The translations under genes were made by a program, and so were the position numbers. DNA of 52,806 nt. It comes from Allomyces macrogynus ATCC 38327. Its lineage: Eukaryota > Blastocladiomycota > Blastocladiomycetes > Blastocladiales > Blastocladiaceae. The stretch spans positions 753,161 to 805,966 of the forward strand of contig GG745354.1 of the NCBI GenBank assembly GCA_000151295.1, read 5' to 3'. Under the pieces are notes generated by a model. The model did no database searches and was not told the DNA's origin. It saw nothing but the letters and a program-made list of their open reading frames with translations. Shown one piece after another: positions 21,570-32,103 of this stretch (position 1 is its first letter; each line of letters opens with the position of its first letter).

Positions 21570-24500
21570 TCACGAGTCGGTCTCGCGCGACTTGGACTTG
21601 CGCAGCGGGTTCCGCAACCTCCGCCACCTCCCGATTGTCGACGGCGCTGGCGATGGTGCAGCTGCAGACGCGGTAGTCATGGGATCCTCACGATCTGGTT
21701 CGACCGCCGACGCCGCCGATGGCCGTGGGACTACCGCCGCGGTTGCGCCCGCGGCGAGCGCGACCAGGTACCGCTCCTGCGCCATCCGCTGCAGCGTCGC
21801 GCGACCGGCCATGATCTCGTGCAGCGGCGCGTGGTCGAGTGCAGATGGCGCCGCGGTGGATTTCGGCGCGACGGCCGTCGGCAGGTCCGGCAAGGTCAGA
21901 TGCGACTCGGCGAGAATGCGCGCGTACTCGGGCGAGTCGGCGACAGTCGCGGCGGTCTTGGCGAGGTCTTCGACGATGGCGGGTGCGCGCTCGTGCACGT
22001 GGTCGTCGAGCTCGTCGCCTTCCGACGAGGATTCGGTCGTGACGTAATTTTCGCCGCTCGAGAATGAGGACTGCAGGTGTTTGGCTTTGCCGAGGACCTT
22101 GTCGTCCTGGTCGATGCTGGCACTCGCAGAAGCGGAAGCGGCAGCGGCAGCGGCACCCGCATCGGCTTGACCGTCGCCATTGTCGCCCGAAGCGAGCGGC
22201 GACGGACCCACGGTGCTCGCCGGTGTGCTCGGCGCCGACAATCCAAACTCGGCCGACCGGCGTCCCGCAGCCGCGGCCGCATCGAGCTCGAGCATCTCCT
22301 CGAGCTGCCGTTGCATATCCGGCGTCAACACCGAGTGCCGGCGCAACAAGACTTTCCGGTACGTCGACTGGCGACGATGCACGCGACCCCCCGCCCCCTT
22401 TGGAGGCGCATTCCCGCGATGCTGCGCAACGACAGCACTCGACAACGCGCCGCTCACCGCATACGTCGTCGACACTCCCGACCGTAACGAGTTCTGCGAC
22501 GTGTTGCGCCTTAACCGACGTGGAATCCAACCCGCGCGGTCGCGCCGCGCAACGTGCAGGTCCGGGTAATGGTGCCGCGCGACTTCGGCACCCAACCGCT
22601 GCGTGAGAATCAGCGCCGTGATCAGTTCTTTCCGGTCGCGGCGGTCGAGAATCTCGTCCATGAGCAGGGCGAGGTACGCATCCCAGGGCGTATCGGCCGT
22701 GCACAGGTACGCGCGCAGTGAAGCGCGCCACCGCGGGTGCGAGACGAGTTGCAAGACGCGGATGGCCATGGCCGTGGCTTGGGCCGATGTCAGGTACCGG
22801 TCGGCCGTGTTGGACGGCACTTGCAATTCGAGAATGAACGCGTAGGTCTCGACAAAGACAGTCGGGAGGAGGTTGTGCACAAGGTCGTGCGCGACTTGTT
22901 GTCGGTGCGTCGTCACGTCGGTACCGGGCGGGCGCATGGATGCGGGAGTGGCCATAACGACACTGCCGTGCGCAATCGTCGAGATCAGGTACTCGAATTT
23001 GGCCACGTATTGCAGGACAAGCAGCATTCGGTGGCCGTTCAGGATCGCGTGCTCGGTCGCGCGCTTGAGCAGGTAGGTGGCCATGCGGCCGAGCGCGAGA
23101 AGGCGGAGCGGCACGTCACCAGAGGTCCCGGCCGTGGGCGGTGGTGCGCGCGGGTCGGCAGCGCGCAGGTACTGGATCGACAATTGCGCGACGTCGGTCA
23201 GGACCTGGTCCATGGCTCCCAGCAGGGCCTCGCCCGAGACGGCCACGTGGTTGGTCGTGTCGAGGTCGTGCGCATTGTGCTCGAGCTCGAGTTTCACCAT
23301 GCGGTCGAGCGCAAGGTACTCCGCCAGGTCCGGATCGTCAGACGCGTCGTGCGGCATCGTGCTGGCGGCTGCGGTCGGGTTCGCGTCAGTCGTGGAAATG
23401 ACCGAGTAGGCCTGCGCAGCGTTCAAGAGCAGTTGCGCGAGCGTCGTAAGGTTCAGGTAACTCCCGACACGCGCGCTTTCGGGGACACCGTCGTCGCCAT
23501 ATCGCGCTTGGAGTCGGTCCTCCTCCTCGTCGTCGCTCTCGTCGGCCAGGTCGGCCTCGGTCCGGTCCGGGTCGTTTTCGTCCTTTTCGCCCAGGTCCAG
23601 AATGAGCGACCCGCGCAGTTCCTCGGCGGACGGGACAACGGGCACCGGGACCTCGACATTGGCACCATCCGACCCGGCATCGGCCGAAGGACGACGCGAC
23701 GACGTGCCGTTACTCCCGCTACCGCCATCGGGCACCGATTCCACGCCTTCTCCACCGTCTGGTTGCAGCGTCAAGTGCGCCGACTGCGGCGTGCCTGGCG
23801 GTTGGTATTCGGTGCCCGCGCGGCCCGCCGCCTCCTCAGCCGCAGCAACCTCCGTATCATACAGGTCGCGCAGCGTCGGGTACGCCGTGGCAAGCTTTTC
23901 GAGAAGCGAGAAATTGCCACCACCGCTGTTACCGTCATGCACGTCGACCTCCTCCTCCACCTCCTCCTCGCTGGCCAGGTCTTCGGTCCGCACGGTCGTT
24001 GCGGCTGTCGCGAGCGAACTCGCCGTCCCGACACGCGGCCGACTTCGAGGAACCACTGGGCGACAATACTTTGCGAGCCATTGCCAGCACTCGTGCACGC
24101 CCTCGTCCCACTCGAGCTCGACACAGACGCCCAACACGGCGACTGCCAAATCCGGCGCGTCCTCGTTGGCCGCGGCCAATTCCGCGTTGAACCGTTTCGT
24201 ATACAGCAGTCGCAACGCCGTATAAAACGCCTGCAAGTCGAGCGCCGACGACCGGCCGGGCATCTTGATAACAACGTTCCGTGCCGCGGGCACGGGTTTC
24301 CCGCGCGCCGGGGCACGCGCGGCGGTGACGAGCGACCGGAGTTGGGACGCAAAGAAGGCGCATTGCGCGAGAACGGCAGCATGCAGGTGCAGTCGCGGTT
24401 CGAGCCCAAGCGTGGCACACATGGCGGCTTGGTCGTTGAAGTCGAGCGTCACGTCCGAGTAGTACCCGTGTTGCCAAAGCAGGTCGCCGACTGACGCAAA

Positions 24501-24662
24501 GGGCGCGCCGTTTCGGGAAATGGGGCCGTTCATGGTAGTGGAGGCGGCGGCGGTCGAGTGGGCGCCGTTGGTGGCGGCGGTGGTGGCCGCGGACGGGGCC
24601 AGCGACGGTTTTCGTGGTGCGGACATGGCGGTCAGTCCCGAGTCGGTGCTGGGGCGAACCAT
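21570..24662 (-). CDS. large BTB/POZ-domain protein
   Basis: Single exon, 1030 aa. A BTB/POZ fold is recognisable at about residues 55-215: the entry motif SVGDLLWQHGYYSDVTLDF, the central LHLHAAVLAQCAFFASQLRS (the His-Lys/Ala-xx-Leu segment typical of BTB domains), then the C-terminal helices LQAFYTALRLLYTKRFN and LAVAVLGVCVELEWDEGVHE. After an acidic, disordered stretch (about 230-400) a helical region follows (about 420-760). The last 250 residues are low-complexity and end in a polybasic tail (RWRRLRNPLRKSKS). BTB domains mediate dimerisation and often act as Cullin-3 substrate adaptors; which applies here cannot be told. The start is at 24,662 or at the in-frame ATG 24,626, whose context is better. 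The 585-codon frame opposite it is an antisense shadow. Confidence 0.75.
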   Translation of the reverse strand: MVRPSTDSGLTAMSAPRKPSLAPSAATTAATNGAHSTAAASTTMNGPISRNGAPFASVGDLLWQHGYYSDVTLDFNDQAAMCATLGLEPRLHLHAAVLAQCAFFASQLRSLVTAARAPARGKPVPAARNVVIKMPGRSSALDLQAFYTALRLLYTKRFNAELAAANEDAPDLAVAVLGVCVELEWDEGVHECWQWLAKYCRPVVPRSRPRVGTASSLATAATTVRTEDLASEEEVEEEVDVHDGNSGGGNFSLLEKLATAYPTLRDLYDTEVAAAEEAAGRAGTEYQPPGTPQSAHLTLQPDGGEGVESVPDGGSGSNGTSSRRPSADAGSDGANVEVPVPVVPSAEELRGSLILDLGEKDENDPDRTEADLADESDDEEEDRLQARYGDDGVPESARVGSYLNLTTLAQLLLNAAQAYSVISTTDANPTAAASTMPHDASDDPDLAEYLALDRMVKLELEHNAHDLDTTNHVAVSGEALLGAMDQVLTDVAQLSIQYLRAADPRAPPPTAGTSGDVPLRLLALGRMATYLLKRATEHAILNGHRMLLVLQYVAKFEYLISTIAHGSVVMATPASMRPPGTDVTTHRQQVAHDLVHNLLPTVFVETYAFILELQVPSNTADRYLTSAQATAMAIRVLQLVSHPRWRASLRAYLCTADTPWDAYLALLMDEILDRRDRKELITALILTQRLGAEVARHHYPDLHVARRDRAGWIPRRLRRNTSQNSLRSGVSTTYAVSGALSSAVVAQHRGNAPPKGAGGRVHRRQSTYRKVLLRRHSVLTPDMQRQLEEMLELDAAAAAGRRSAEFGLSAPSTPASTVGPSPLASGDNGDGQADAGAAAAAASASASASIDQDDKVLGKAKHLQSSFSSGENYVTTESSSEGDELDDHVHERAPAIVEDLAKTAATVADSPEYARILAESHLTLPDLPTAVAPKSTAAPSALDHAPLHEIMAGRATLQRMAQERYLVALAAGATAAVVPRPSAASAVEPDREDPMTTASAAAPSPAPSTIGRWRRLRNPLRKSKSRETDS

Positions 24663-25933
24663 GGCTGCGTTGGGTTGCGCAGGACGGCAAGGTGTGCCGG
24701 CCGCGCTGCAGGTAAGGTGCAGCGATGCTTTGGCGTTGCTTCAGCGTTGCGTTGCGCTTCTGGACGACAGAGGAGCAACCCGAGCAAACAAGTCGAGACC
24801 AAGCGTCAGTATCGGCGACAGAGCGGCCGTGCCGCGGACCGGAAATCGCGACGACGACCGACACGTCCAGAACACACCTTGATCGCACGTCGCTCGTCCC
24901 AACAGCAAAGAAGCGGGGGGGCTGTGTCGCGCGCGTCGGCTGATGCAACGTTTGCAGCAAGTTCGATTTGGCGACGCGCGCACGGCAGTTCGGCGCAGCG
25001 TGCTCGCAGCGGGCAGGCGTGCCGGGCGCGGTTAGAGCGACTGCTGATCAGCCGCAAACGAGGCTCTTGACGGCCCAAACGCGATGCACGTACGCGGCGA
25101 ACCCTCGCAGCAGTGTTGACGGGTCACCGATGGCCGGTGAGCACGCGCGACTTGTTGTGCTGATGGTTTTGGTCGTTGGTCGTTGGTTGGCGCGGTTGTC
25201 AGAGAGGGAACCTTGTCGTGCAAAGTCGTTCGGCGTCGGTGTGCGGTAGCTGGTGGCGAGCGTCGCTCGTGCAGCAAGACGGCGACGTGTTCGTTGGTCG
25301 TGCAGTGGACGGCGTGCAAGAGCACGTCGACGGGGTGGAGGGTCGAGAGCAAAGGAGAGGAGAGCGGAAGCAGCTTCGGCACGCGTGGGCCGCCATGTTG
25401 CGGCGCGTAAAGCGGGAACGGCGGCTTCCCGGCCGGCTTGTTGAAGCGAGGCGCGGCAGCCGCAGACTGCACGTCCCTGTCGCTCGTCCCGTGGCATGCG
25501 CCGCGGCCCCATGATCCTCCCCATGATCCTCCGTGGTCGTGGCCCTCACGCGCGCCGTCTGCTCTCGCGCGAGTCGTCCTCCGCCATCTCAAATCTCTCG
25601 GCCCGTCTCTGCCCTGGCGTGAAGGTCGAGAGCATGGCAGGTCGGGTCCGAGGACGACGGGTCCTGGTCCGAGGACGACGGGTCCTGGTCCGAGGACGAC
25701 GGGTCCTGGTCCGAGGACGACGGGTCCTGGTCCGAGGACGACGGGTCCTGGTCCACAAACGCGGATGTTTTCGAGGCAGCCGCAGTCGTGGGCGCCGTTG
25801 TGTTGTCTTTATTCGGATCAAAACTGCATAACAATGATATCCATACGCGGATCCCGCGCGCTCGCGGGTATCCGCCCCGCCGCCGTCAACCGATCGGCCA
25901 TTTCCAGTTTCCCACGCGCACTCGATCGCGTCC
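24663..25933. other. 1.3-kb gap upstream of the BTB gene
   Basis: Contains the BTB promoter and the 3' flank of the paraoxonase-like gene, both minus strand. GC is high and frames are open on both strands, but none shows a family or convincing splice structure. The 21-bp repeat at 25,646-25,750 is listed separately. Confidence 0.5.
25646..25750 (+). repeat. five perfect 21-bp tandem units
   Basis: Units start at 25646, 25667, 25688, 25709 and 25730 and read GTCCGAGGACGACGGGTCCT plus G. The minus strand would encode Asp-Gln-Asp-Pro-Ser-Ser-Ser heptads, but that frame has no plausible flanking exon. Perfect identity between units points to recent expansion. Confidence 0.85.
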
Positions 25934-27493
25934 TTACAGCTCGCTCTTCTCCGCAGCCGCCTTCTTCCTACCCGCGACCGGCGCCTTCTCCGCGCCCGCG
26001 GGCCACGGACACTTGACAACCCCCTTCATCATAGGTCCACCGAGCAATACCGTCTGCGACGGCCAATGCACAGCGGCAACCGACGCGGCAAACAAGTAAT
26101 TGCCCTTCGGGTCCACAAAAACTTCGCGCGGCACGTACTTTTGCCCGTAGAACTGGTCGTGGTGCGAGGTCGCATTTGTCACGATCGCGACGACTGACGG
26201 AACACCGGGGCCGAGGGGCAGCGCGTCCTTTTTCTTGCTGGCCGCGGGAGCGGGCTTAGGGGAAGAGCCCTTGGACGCGATCTTGGACGAAGGCGGGTTC
26301 GCGTCGGGCTGGTACCGGAACTGGTACCCGTCGGCGCGCGCGGCGTTGAGCATCCCACCCGGGCCGGAGACGACCATGGCGCCGGTTTCCGGGACCATAT
26401 GCACGTTGTCTGGGAAGAAGGAGAGCGTGATGCGCTTTTCGGATTCGCGCAGGGAGCCGTCGGCCTGGATGTCGAAGATCCACAGCTCACCCCTATCCCA
26501 AACTGTCAGTTTCACTGCACCATCCATCACACACGCGTTACGAAGAGAAGACAACGTACGAGAGCGACTCGGTCATCCACAACTGGTTCTTGTTGGCCGT
26601 GAGCGCAAGCCCATTGGCGCCCTTGATGCCGTTACGCACCATCTTGATTTGGCCGTCTTCAGTGCGGAAGACCAGGTCGGACGTGGGTCGCGCGAGCGCC
26701 ATGTCAAGAACAATATCCATCTTGGTCACGTTCGGCCCAATCGACAGGTAGTTGGTGATGTAGAACGAGTTGCGCGTGAGCGGAATGATGGCGTCGGGCG
26801 ACCGGATCAAGGGGTCGCACACGGTCTCGCCATAGAGGAGCTCGTTGGTGCCGCTATGGTGGGTGGAGAAGGATCAGTCGAACGAGTCGCGCGGTTTCGA
26901 TCAGAGGAAGGAGAGGAACAACGTACACGCGGTGGTCAAAGATATCAATGCAGCTGCCCGACCGCTTGTGGTTGACGAGGTGCAGCGTCACCTTGTTCTT
27001 CTTGATGTGGTGGTCGATGACCGACAAGCCGTGCAGCGAGAAATCGCCATTGTACCCGCGCACGGCGAGCGGCGTGAGAGTCTGCTCTTCGAAATCGTAG
27101 ACGAGCACCTGGTCCTTCATGGTCGTGTCGGTCGACTTGTTGAGGAACCCGAGCGGCGGCCAGAAGCCCGTGCGCGCCTGCTGGTCGGCGCAGGCTTTGC
27201 AAGTAGACGACGCGTCGGTCAGAAATGCGCCATTTGGCAGGAGTCCCACACCGGCAAGATCAAGCAGAGTACGTACCGAGGTAGGCGTATTTGCCGTGCA
27301 CAACGATATCCTCGCAGCCAAACAGGTTCTTGTCGAGGTAGGTGCACTGGTCGAGGTTCTTGGAGACGCGCGTCGGGAACCACAGCTCGTGCGTGCGCTG
27401 GATCGCGGGCCAGTAGAAGGCAGCGACCACGGCGAGCGCAGCGATGAAGAGGGCCGTGAACAGCGCGCACGACTTGAGCACGGTGCCGGCCAT
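25934..27493 (-). CDS. paraoxonase/arylesterase-like beta-propeller enzyme
   Basis: Model, minus strand: exons 27493-27277, 27194-26927, 26853-26560 and 26492-25934 (445 aa). All three introns (82, 73 and 67 nt) start with GTACGT and phases match. The N-terminus has a hydrophobic segment (residues 9-27), an uncleaved signal or anchor like that of PON proteins. Residues equivalent to human PON1 landmarks are present: Glu61-Asp62 (E53-D54), His127 in LHGLS (H115), His148 in LVNH (H134), Asp182 (D169), Asn242 in GANG (N224) and Asp288-Asn289 (D269-N270). The PON1 N168 position is Pro here. Known family members are calcium-dependent lactonases and aryl esterases of membranes or secretions. The insertion near residues 335-360 is Lys/Ser/Pro-rich, and the C-terminus is basic. 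Substrate unknown. It is divergent from the hydrolase gene at 28,011. Confidence 0.85.
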
Positions 27494-28010
27494 AGTTGTT
27501 GTTGTTCCCGTTTCCTGCAGTTGTTCTCGTTCCCGATATCTCGTTTCTCGTTGATGCTTTGCAGCAGATCGCAGCGTGTAGTCAAGACGATGATCACAGC
27601 TGGGGAGCGTGAGCTGGGCGCGCGTGTAGGCGCGGTAGACGTGCAGTCGGGCGGGCGCTCTCGGTTGCAGACTGGTCGGCGCCAAAGGTGCTGCGGCGGG
27701 TCCGTGCTGCAGGGCTGGCGACGGTGGCGAAGGGCGTCAACGTCGTGAAACAGTGGCGCCGGGTTGTCGGATGTGATGGATGTTGGCCTCGTCGTGCTGA
27801 ATCGTTCCCGGTTGGCTCCAAAAACGAAGGGGCCGTGTCCACCGCAAAGCGACACGGTCACGGCCGCTCACGCGCGACTTGCAGTGATCAACACTGCTGA
27901 TCACTTATGAACATCTGCCGTCGTCAACGATCGTCAACGTCGTCGACAGCGCAAATCCACCTCTGCACCATAACCCGCAGCAGCTCGGCACTGCCCGCAC
28001 TCGCTCCACC
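27494..28010. promoter_or_regulatory. shared divergent promoter region
   Basis: 517 bp separate the starts of the paraoxonase-like gene (minus) and the ABHD11-like gene (plus). No TATA box is obvious. An inverted repeat lies at 27,883-27,905, nearer the plus-strand gene. Confidence 0.5.
27883..27905. promoter_or_regulatory. perfect 8-bp inverted repeat between two divergent genes
   Basis: AGTGATCA, a 7-bp spacer, then TGATCACT: a perfect dyad 106 nt upstream of the ABHD11-like start. Symmetry and position suit a dimeric regulator, but this is inference from symmetry alone. Confidence 0.4.
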
Positions 28011-28979
28011 ATGATCTGCTCGGCCTCCAGGTGGGCCACGGGCCCGGTCCGTGCCGTCCTGCCCACTGCCACCACCATTTTAACAATAACTGCAAGAGCA
28101 ACAAGATCCATGGTCACCGTCCCGCTCAGCCATACCGTGCACGCTCCGCCCACCGGCGAACCCGCGATGGGTGACCCGGTCCTGATCCTGCACGGCCTAT
28201 TCGGGTCCAAGGCCAACTGGCGCACCATGGCACAGACCCAGCTGCCCGCACACTTGACCACGCCGCGCAACGTGATCCCCGTCGACCTGCGCAACCACGG
28301 CACGTCGCCGCACACGCCGCACATGGACTATGCCAGTATGGCCGCTGACGTGACGCAGCTCGCCACATCCCTCCCTACCGACCACGCCACGCTCATGGGC
28401 CACTCGCTCGGCGGCCGCGTCGCCATGGTCGCGGCCATTACGCACCCGGACCTGTTCCGACGCCTGATCGTTGTGGACGTGGCACCATGCGTGATGCCGC
28501 CGTCAACGTCGTTTGTCCGATACCTTGAGATCATGCAAGAGATTGACGCTGCGCGCGTGCATTCGCGGCGTGACGCACACCGGCTCATGGAGTCGGCCGT
28601 GCCCGACATCAACCTGCGCCATTTCTTACTGACGAACTTGGTCCCGGACCCGAACGAGCCCGGGGTCATGAAGTTTCGGGTGAACCTGCCGGCGATCGCG
28701 CAGTTTATGCCGACCATGTGGAAGTTTACGTTGCCGCAGCACGACGGGAAGCTGGCGCCGGCAAATGCGACGGTCTATGACCGCCCGACGCTGTTTGTGC
28801 GTGGCACCAGGAGCGGGTATATTCAGGACGCGCACTTGGACAAGATCAAGGCGTGGTTCCCGCGGAGCGAGATGGTGGATATGGATGCGGGTCACTGGCC
28901 GCATGCCGAGCGGCCGACCGAGTTTGCTGAGATCGTGGGCGAGTGGATCAGCCGGACCGACGGCGAGATGGCGGGTTGA
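28011..28979 (+). CDS. ABHD11/Eat1-like mitochondrial alpha/beta hydrolase
   Basis: Single exon, 322 aa. The fold is clear: oxyanion-loop motif HGLFGSKANW (61-70), VDLRNHGTSPHTP (91-103), nucleophile elbow GHSLGG with Ser132, VVDVAP with Asp156, HLLTNL-like FLLTNL and the catalytic His295 in AGHWPH. These match human ABHD11 and the yeast Eat1/Imo32 group; Asp156 corresponds to the Asp used by Eat1-type enzymes. The first 33 residues are Ser/Thr/Arg/Ala-rich without acidic residues, consistent with a mitochondrial presequence, which is why the ATG at 28,011 is preferred to the one near 28,110. Known relatives are a mitochondrial hydrolase that protects the 2-oxoglutarate dehydrogenase complex (ABHD11) and ethanol acetyltransferases (Eat1); the sequence does not tell which activity applies. 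Confidence 0.88.
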   Translation: MICSASRWATGPVRAVLPTATTILTITARATRSMVTVPLSHTVHAPPTGEPAMGDPVLILHGLFGSKANWRTMAQTQLPAHLTTPRNVIPVDLRNHGTSPHTPHMDYASMAADVTQLATSLPTDHATLMGHSLGGRVAMVAAITHPDLFRRLIVVDVAPCVMPPSTSFVRYLEIMQEIDAARVHSRRDAHRLMESAVPDINLRHFLLTNLVPDPNEPGVMKFRVNLPAIAQFMPTMWKFTLPQHDGKLAPANATVYDRPTLFVRGTRSGYIQDAHLDKIKAWFPRSEMVDMDAGHWPHAERPTEFAEIVGEWISRTDGEMAG

Positions 28980-29665
28980 CGGTGGGTGGAGGTCGCGTGT
29001 CGGGTCGTGTTTGAGTGTAAAAATATGTCGTTAGATGCCGGTCATGAGCGCCGGCTCCGTGAAGTGCGCTGCCGCCTTTGTCGTTGCTGAGGTGTCGGCA
29101 TGGGACCGTGGTCAACAGTGTCTCCCATGTTGCACGTGCGAATGAGGACGGCCCAGGTGAAACGCTTGTTTTGCCGCATTGCGCCGAAACCGTGTTGCGC
29201 CCCGATTTACGCGTCGCACGAGCCCCTTGGCCACCAATGACCCGTGTGGCAGGTGGCTGGGCAGGGACCACTTTCGCCACTGCTGCAGACAAATCGATCT
29301 TTCGCACTCAGAAAACACGCAAACACACAAACACGACCATCACCAGCCGCAGCCAGAAGAACTTGAACGTGGTCCTCATTCCTTTCGCGCACGCAACGAC
29401 GTCGCCGACGACGATATCGTCGTCGCCGACTAGCCCTCGTCCCTCTCCCCATAGACCGCGGCCGCGCCAAGAACCTGCCGCATTCGCCGCCCGCGCGACC
29501 GCGACCCCCCATAGACACGGCCGGCCGCCATCCCCCCGCGCTCCCGACCGACCCACCAATTCGGACCCCTCACCGACCGGCAAGCAAGCGCGCGTGCCCG
29601 ACCACGCTGGACGTTCACGGCCCACTGCCGCTGACTTGCCCTCACGAACGAATTCGTGACCGACC
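28980..29665. other. intergenic region between two plus-strand genes
   Basis: 3' flank of the hydrolase gene, then the upstream region of the surface-protein gene. Pyrimidine-rich and Pro/Arg-coding in every frame near 29,420-29,600. No gene, TATA box or repeat of note. Confidence 0.5.
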
Positions 29666-31965
29666 ATGCCCGCCCGTACCGCGCCGTCACGTCGCCGGCA
29701 CCGCCGCCGGTGGCCCGCTGCGGTCCTTGCCATGGTCCTCGCGCTGTTGCTCGTCGTCGTTGCGCTGAGTGCCGCTCCGCGCACCGCATTGGCGGCCCCA
29801 CAAGCCGGTGCCGCACTCGCCACGGACAACAAGGACGTGGTCGTGGCCGCCGACTCGGGCGGCGACAAGTCGGGCGGTGGGTCCCCCCCAGCAGCCTCGC
29901 CCTCGCCCGCGGGCAAGGCCGACGCGTCGCCGTCCCCAACCAGTAACGACAACAAGTCCAATGCATCGCCCTCTCCGTCGCCCAGCAAAGCGTCTCCGTC
30001 GCCGTCGCCGTCGCCGTCACCGACAAAGGACAACAAGGCCGACGCATCGCCGACGAGCAATAACAAGGCGTCGCCGTCGCCAACGTCGACCGACGACGAG
30101 GACCCGGAAAACGACCCGTGCAAGGAAGGCCGGTGCGTGCCCAAGGGCAAGAAGGTCGAGTGCTTGGTGCTGAGCAAGATTTGGACGTTGCGCAGTACGT
30201 CTTCATTCTCATTTGGGTCGAAGGGCGGTCATTGGTGGCGCGTCTGCTTGGCGTGTTCATGGCCCATTTCGAGCTTGGGCTTGGCGGATCAACCATTCAC
30301 TACCATCCGACCGGCTATTTTGACTCATGACCTTGCATTTTGTGTCGCGCCGAATAGCCTTGACCAACGCCTATCTGCCCGTCGACGTGCGCCCCTACTT
30401 CCAGGACCGGTTTGCGGAAAAGTACGACCCGACCGTGTTCCCGTCCAATTTCACCGACATTACCATGTTCATGAACCTGTGGGGGTCCGGGAAGTGGTCT
30501 TTGGTCTCGAACGAAGTCGATTTCTACAATGAGCGCATGGCCGGGTGCAAGCTGCCGGATCAGGTACGCTTCGATGGCTCACTTCCTGCGAAACGATGTG
30601 TCAGGATCTGCGCTGACCCCGTCCTTCTCGTTTCAATAGCGCTACTACATTTCTGCGTTCCTTGTCGACATCATCACCTTCTTCAAGAACAAACAGGACC
30701 CGTGCTCGGTCGACTCGGTCTTCCCGATCTGCGCGGCCACCATGGACGCGCGCGCCGCCCTGGTGCAATCGAACCTCGACAACGCGACGCTCTGCAACAT
30801 GCCCGCCGAGTACAAGGCCAAGGGCGCGCAGTACGTAACCACGCTGAAAACCTCGGTCATGCGGTCGTCGAATGCCGACACTTGCCTGTCCGGCGACACG
30901 ATCGAAGGCGGTATGGGCAAATGCGGGTACTGGTCGCAATTCTCGGCGTGCGTGCGCGCCGACTCGTGCACCGATTTGGACCCGGTCGTCAAGTCGCAGT
31001 GCCCGACGATCATCACCAACTGGAAAAAGCAGTACCTGCCCAATGCGATTTCGGGAACGTTGTCCTCGTCGTCGGATTCGTCGCCCGTGCCCGTCGCGGG
31101 CATTATCATGGGGGTCGCCGCTGCGGGGATTGTGGTTGTTGCGTTTGTCGCCATGAACCGGTCCCGGTCCAAGTCGGGGGAGTCGCCATCGGCACTTAAG
31201 TCGCTCGGCCGTAGTCTGTCGCGCACGATTGGCCGTCGCGGGTCCGGCGGGATGCGGGATCCCGGATTGCACCCGATGGGCGCGAACCCGATTGACGGCA
31301 TGAAGCCCGCGGCGCCCACCGCGGCCATGGGCGGCGGCAATATCGCGACCACCACGGGCCAGCTCTACATGGACCCGGTCAAGTCGGCCGGCCCGCAACC
31401 GATCCAGATGCAGGCGACGGGTATGGCGTCGGCGGCGTCTGGCACGATGCACAGTATGTACGGCGCGCCGCAGGGACAGCAGTATATGGCGTACGACCCG
31501 GTCACGGGCGCGCCGGTGCCCGTGACGTTGGATCCGGTCACCGGGCAGGCGATTGCGTTGACGCCCATGGCGTACCCGGCCGCGACCGCCGGCGGGCACC
31601 AGAGCATGTATTACATGGCCGCGTCGCCCACGATGGCGCCGCAGTATTACGCGCCGCAGCAGCAGATGCCGCCGAGCACCGCAGCTGCATCGGTTGTTGG
31701 TGCGACGCCCGCGACGTCGGTGGTAGGGTCGAGTGTGGGCGCGCCGCTTGTGCGCGCACCGTCGCAGCAACAGCAGTTGAACCGTGCGCCGTCGCTGCAG
31801 CAACAAGCGCAGCTGAACCGCGCCGCATCACAGCAGCAGCAAGGCTCGCCGCTCGCGCGTGCACCGTCGCAGCAGCAAAGACCGCCTCTTGCGGGTCCCG
31901 TCCCACAACAGCCGACGCGCACGCCGTCGACGCAGTCGCAGAAGCAGTCGCCGCCGCCGTCGTAG
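29666..31965 (+). CDS. single-pass surface protein with Ser-Pro stalk and Gln/Pro-rich tail
   Basis: Model: exons 29666-30194, 30358-30563 and 30640-31965 (686 aa). The introns (163 and 76 nt) start GTACGT and GTACGC and end GAATAG and CAATAG, in phases 1 and 0. Order of parts: Arg-rich start and hydrophobic signal (about 17-43), a Ser/Pro/Asp/Lys stalk with SPSPSP runs (about 72-148), a Cys-containing ectodomain (about 150-380; CKEGRC, QDPCSVDSVFPIC, CGYWSQFSAC, SQCP), a membrane segment near 393-416 (VPVAGIIMGVAAAGIVVVAF) followed by the basic stop-transfer NRSRSK, and a long cytosolic tail rich in Gln, Pro, Ala and Met, with YDPVTGAPVPVTLDPVTGQ and APSQQQ repeats. The layout resembles fungal wall-stress sensors and mucin-like surface proteins, but the Cys spacing is not that of a WSC domain. 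I do not recognise the ectodomain. Confidence 0.75.
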
Positions 31966-32075
31966 GGTGCGTGCGGCCTAGAGCGGGATCATCGGCGCAG
32001 GGGGCAGTAGAGCCAAGCCGCGCGCCCGTCCCGTCCCGTCCCACAGATTCAGTTTTGGTCGCTCTCTCTCCCCTC

Positions 32076-32103
32076 CCGTGTTGTTGGATCCGTGTTGTTG
32101 GAT
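32076..32103 (+). repeat. two tandem copies of a 14-bp unit
   Basis: CCGTGTTGTTGGAT occurs twice back to back, downstream of the surface-protein gene. Confidence 0.85.

Noticed and set aside
22737..24494. A 585-codon plus-strand frame opposite the BTB gene
   Set aside because: Antisense shadow with the same Arg-rich composition; the minus strand has a recognisable BTB domain.
25589..25834. Heptad-repeat protein from the 21-bp array
   Set aside because: All frames are open through the repeat, and the flanks give no start context, splice site or homology.
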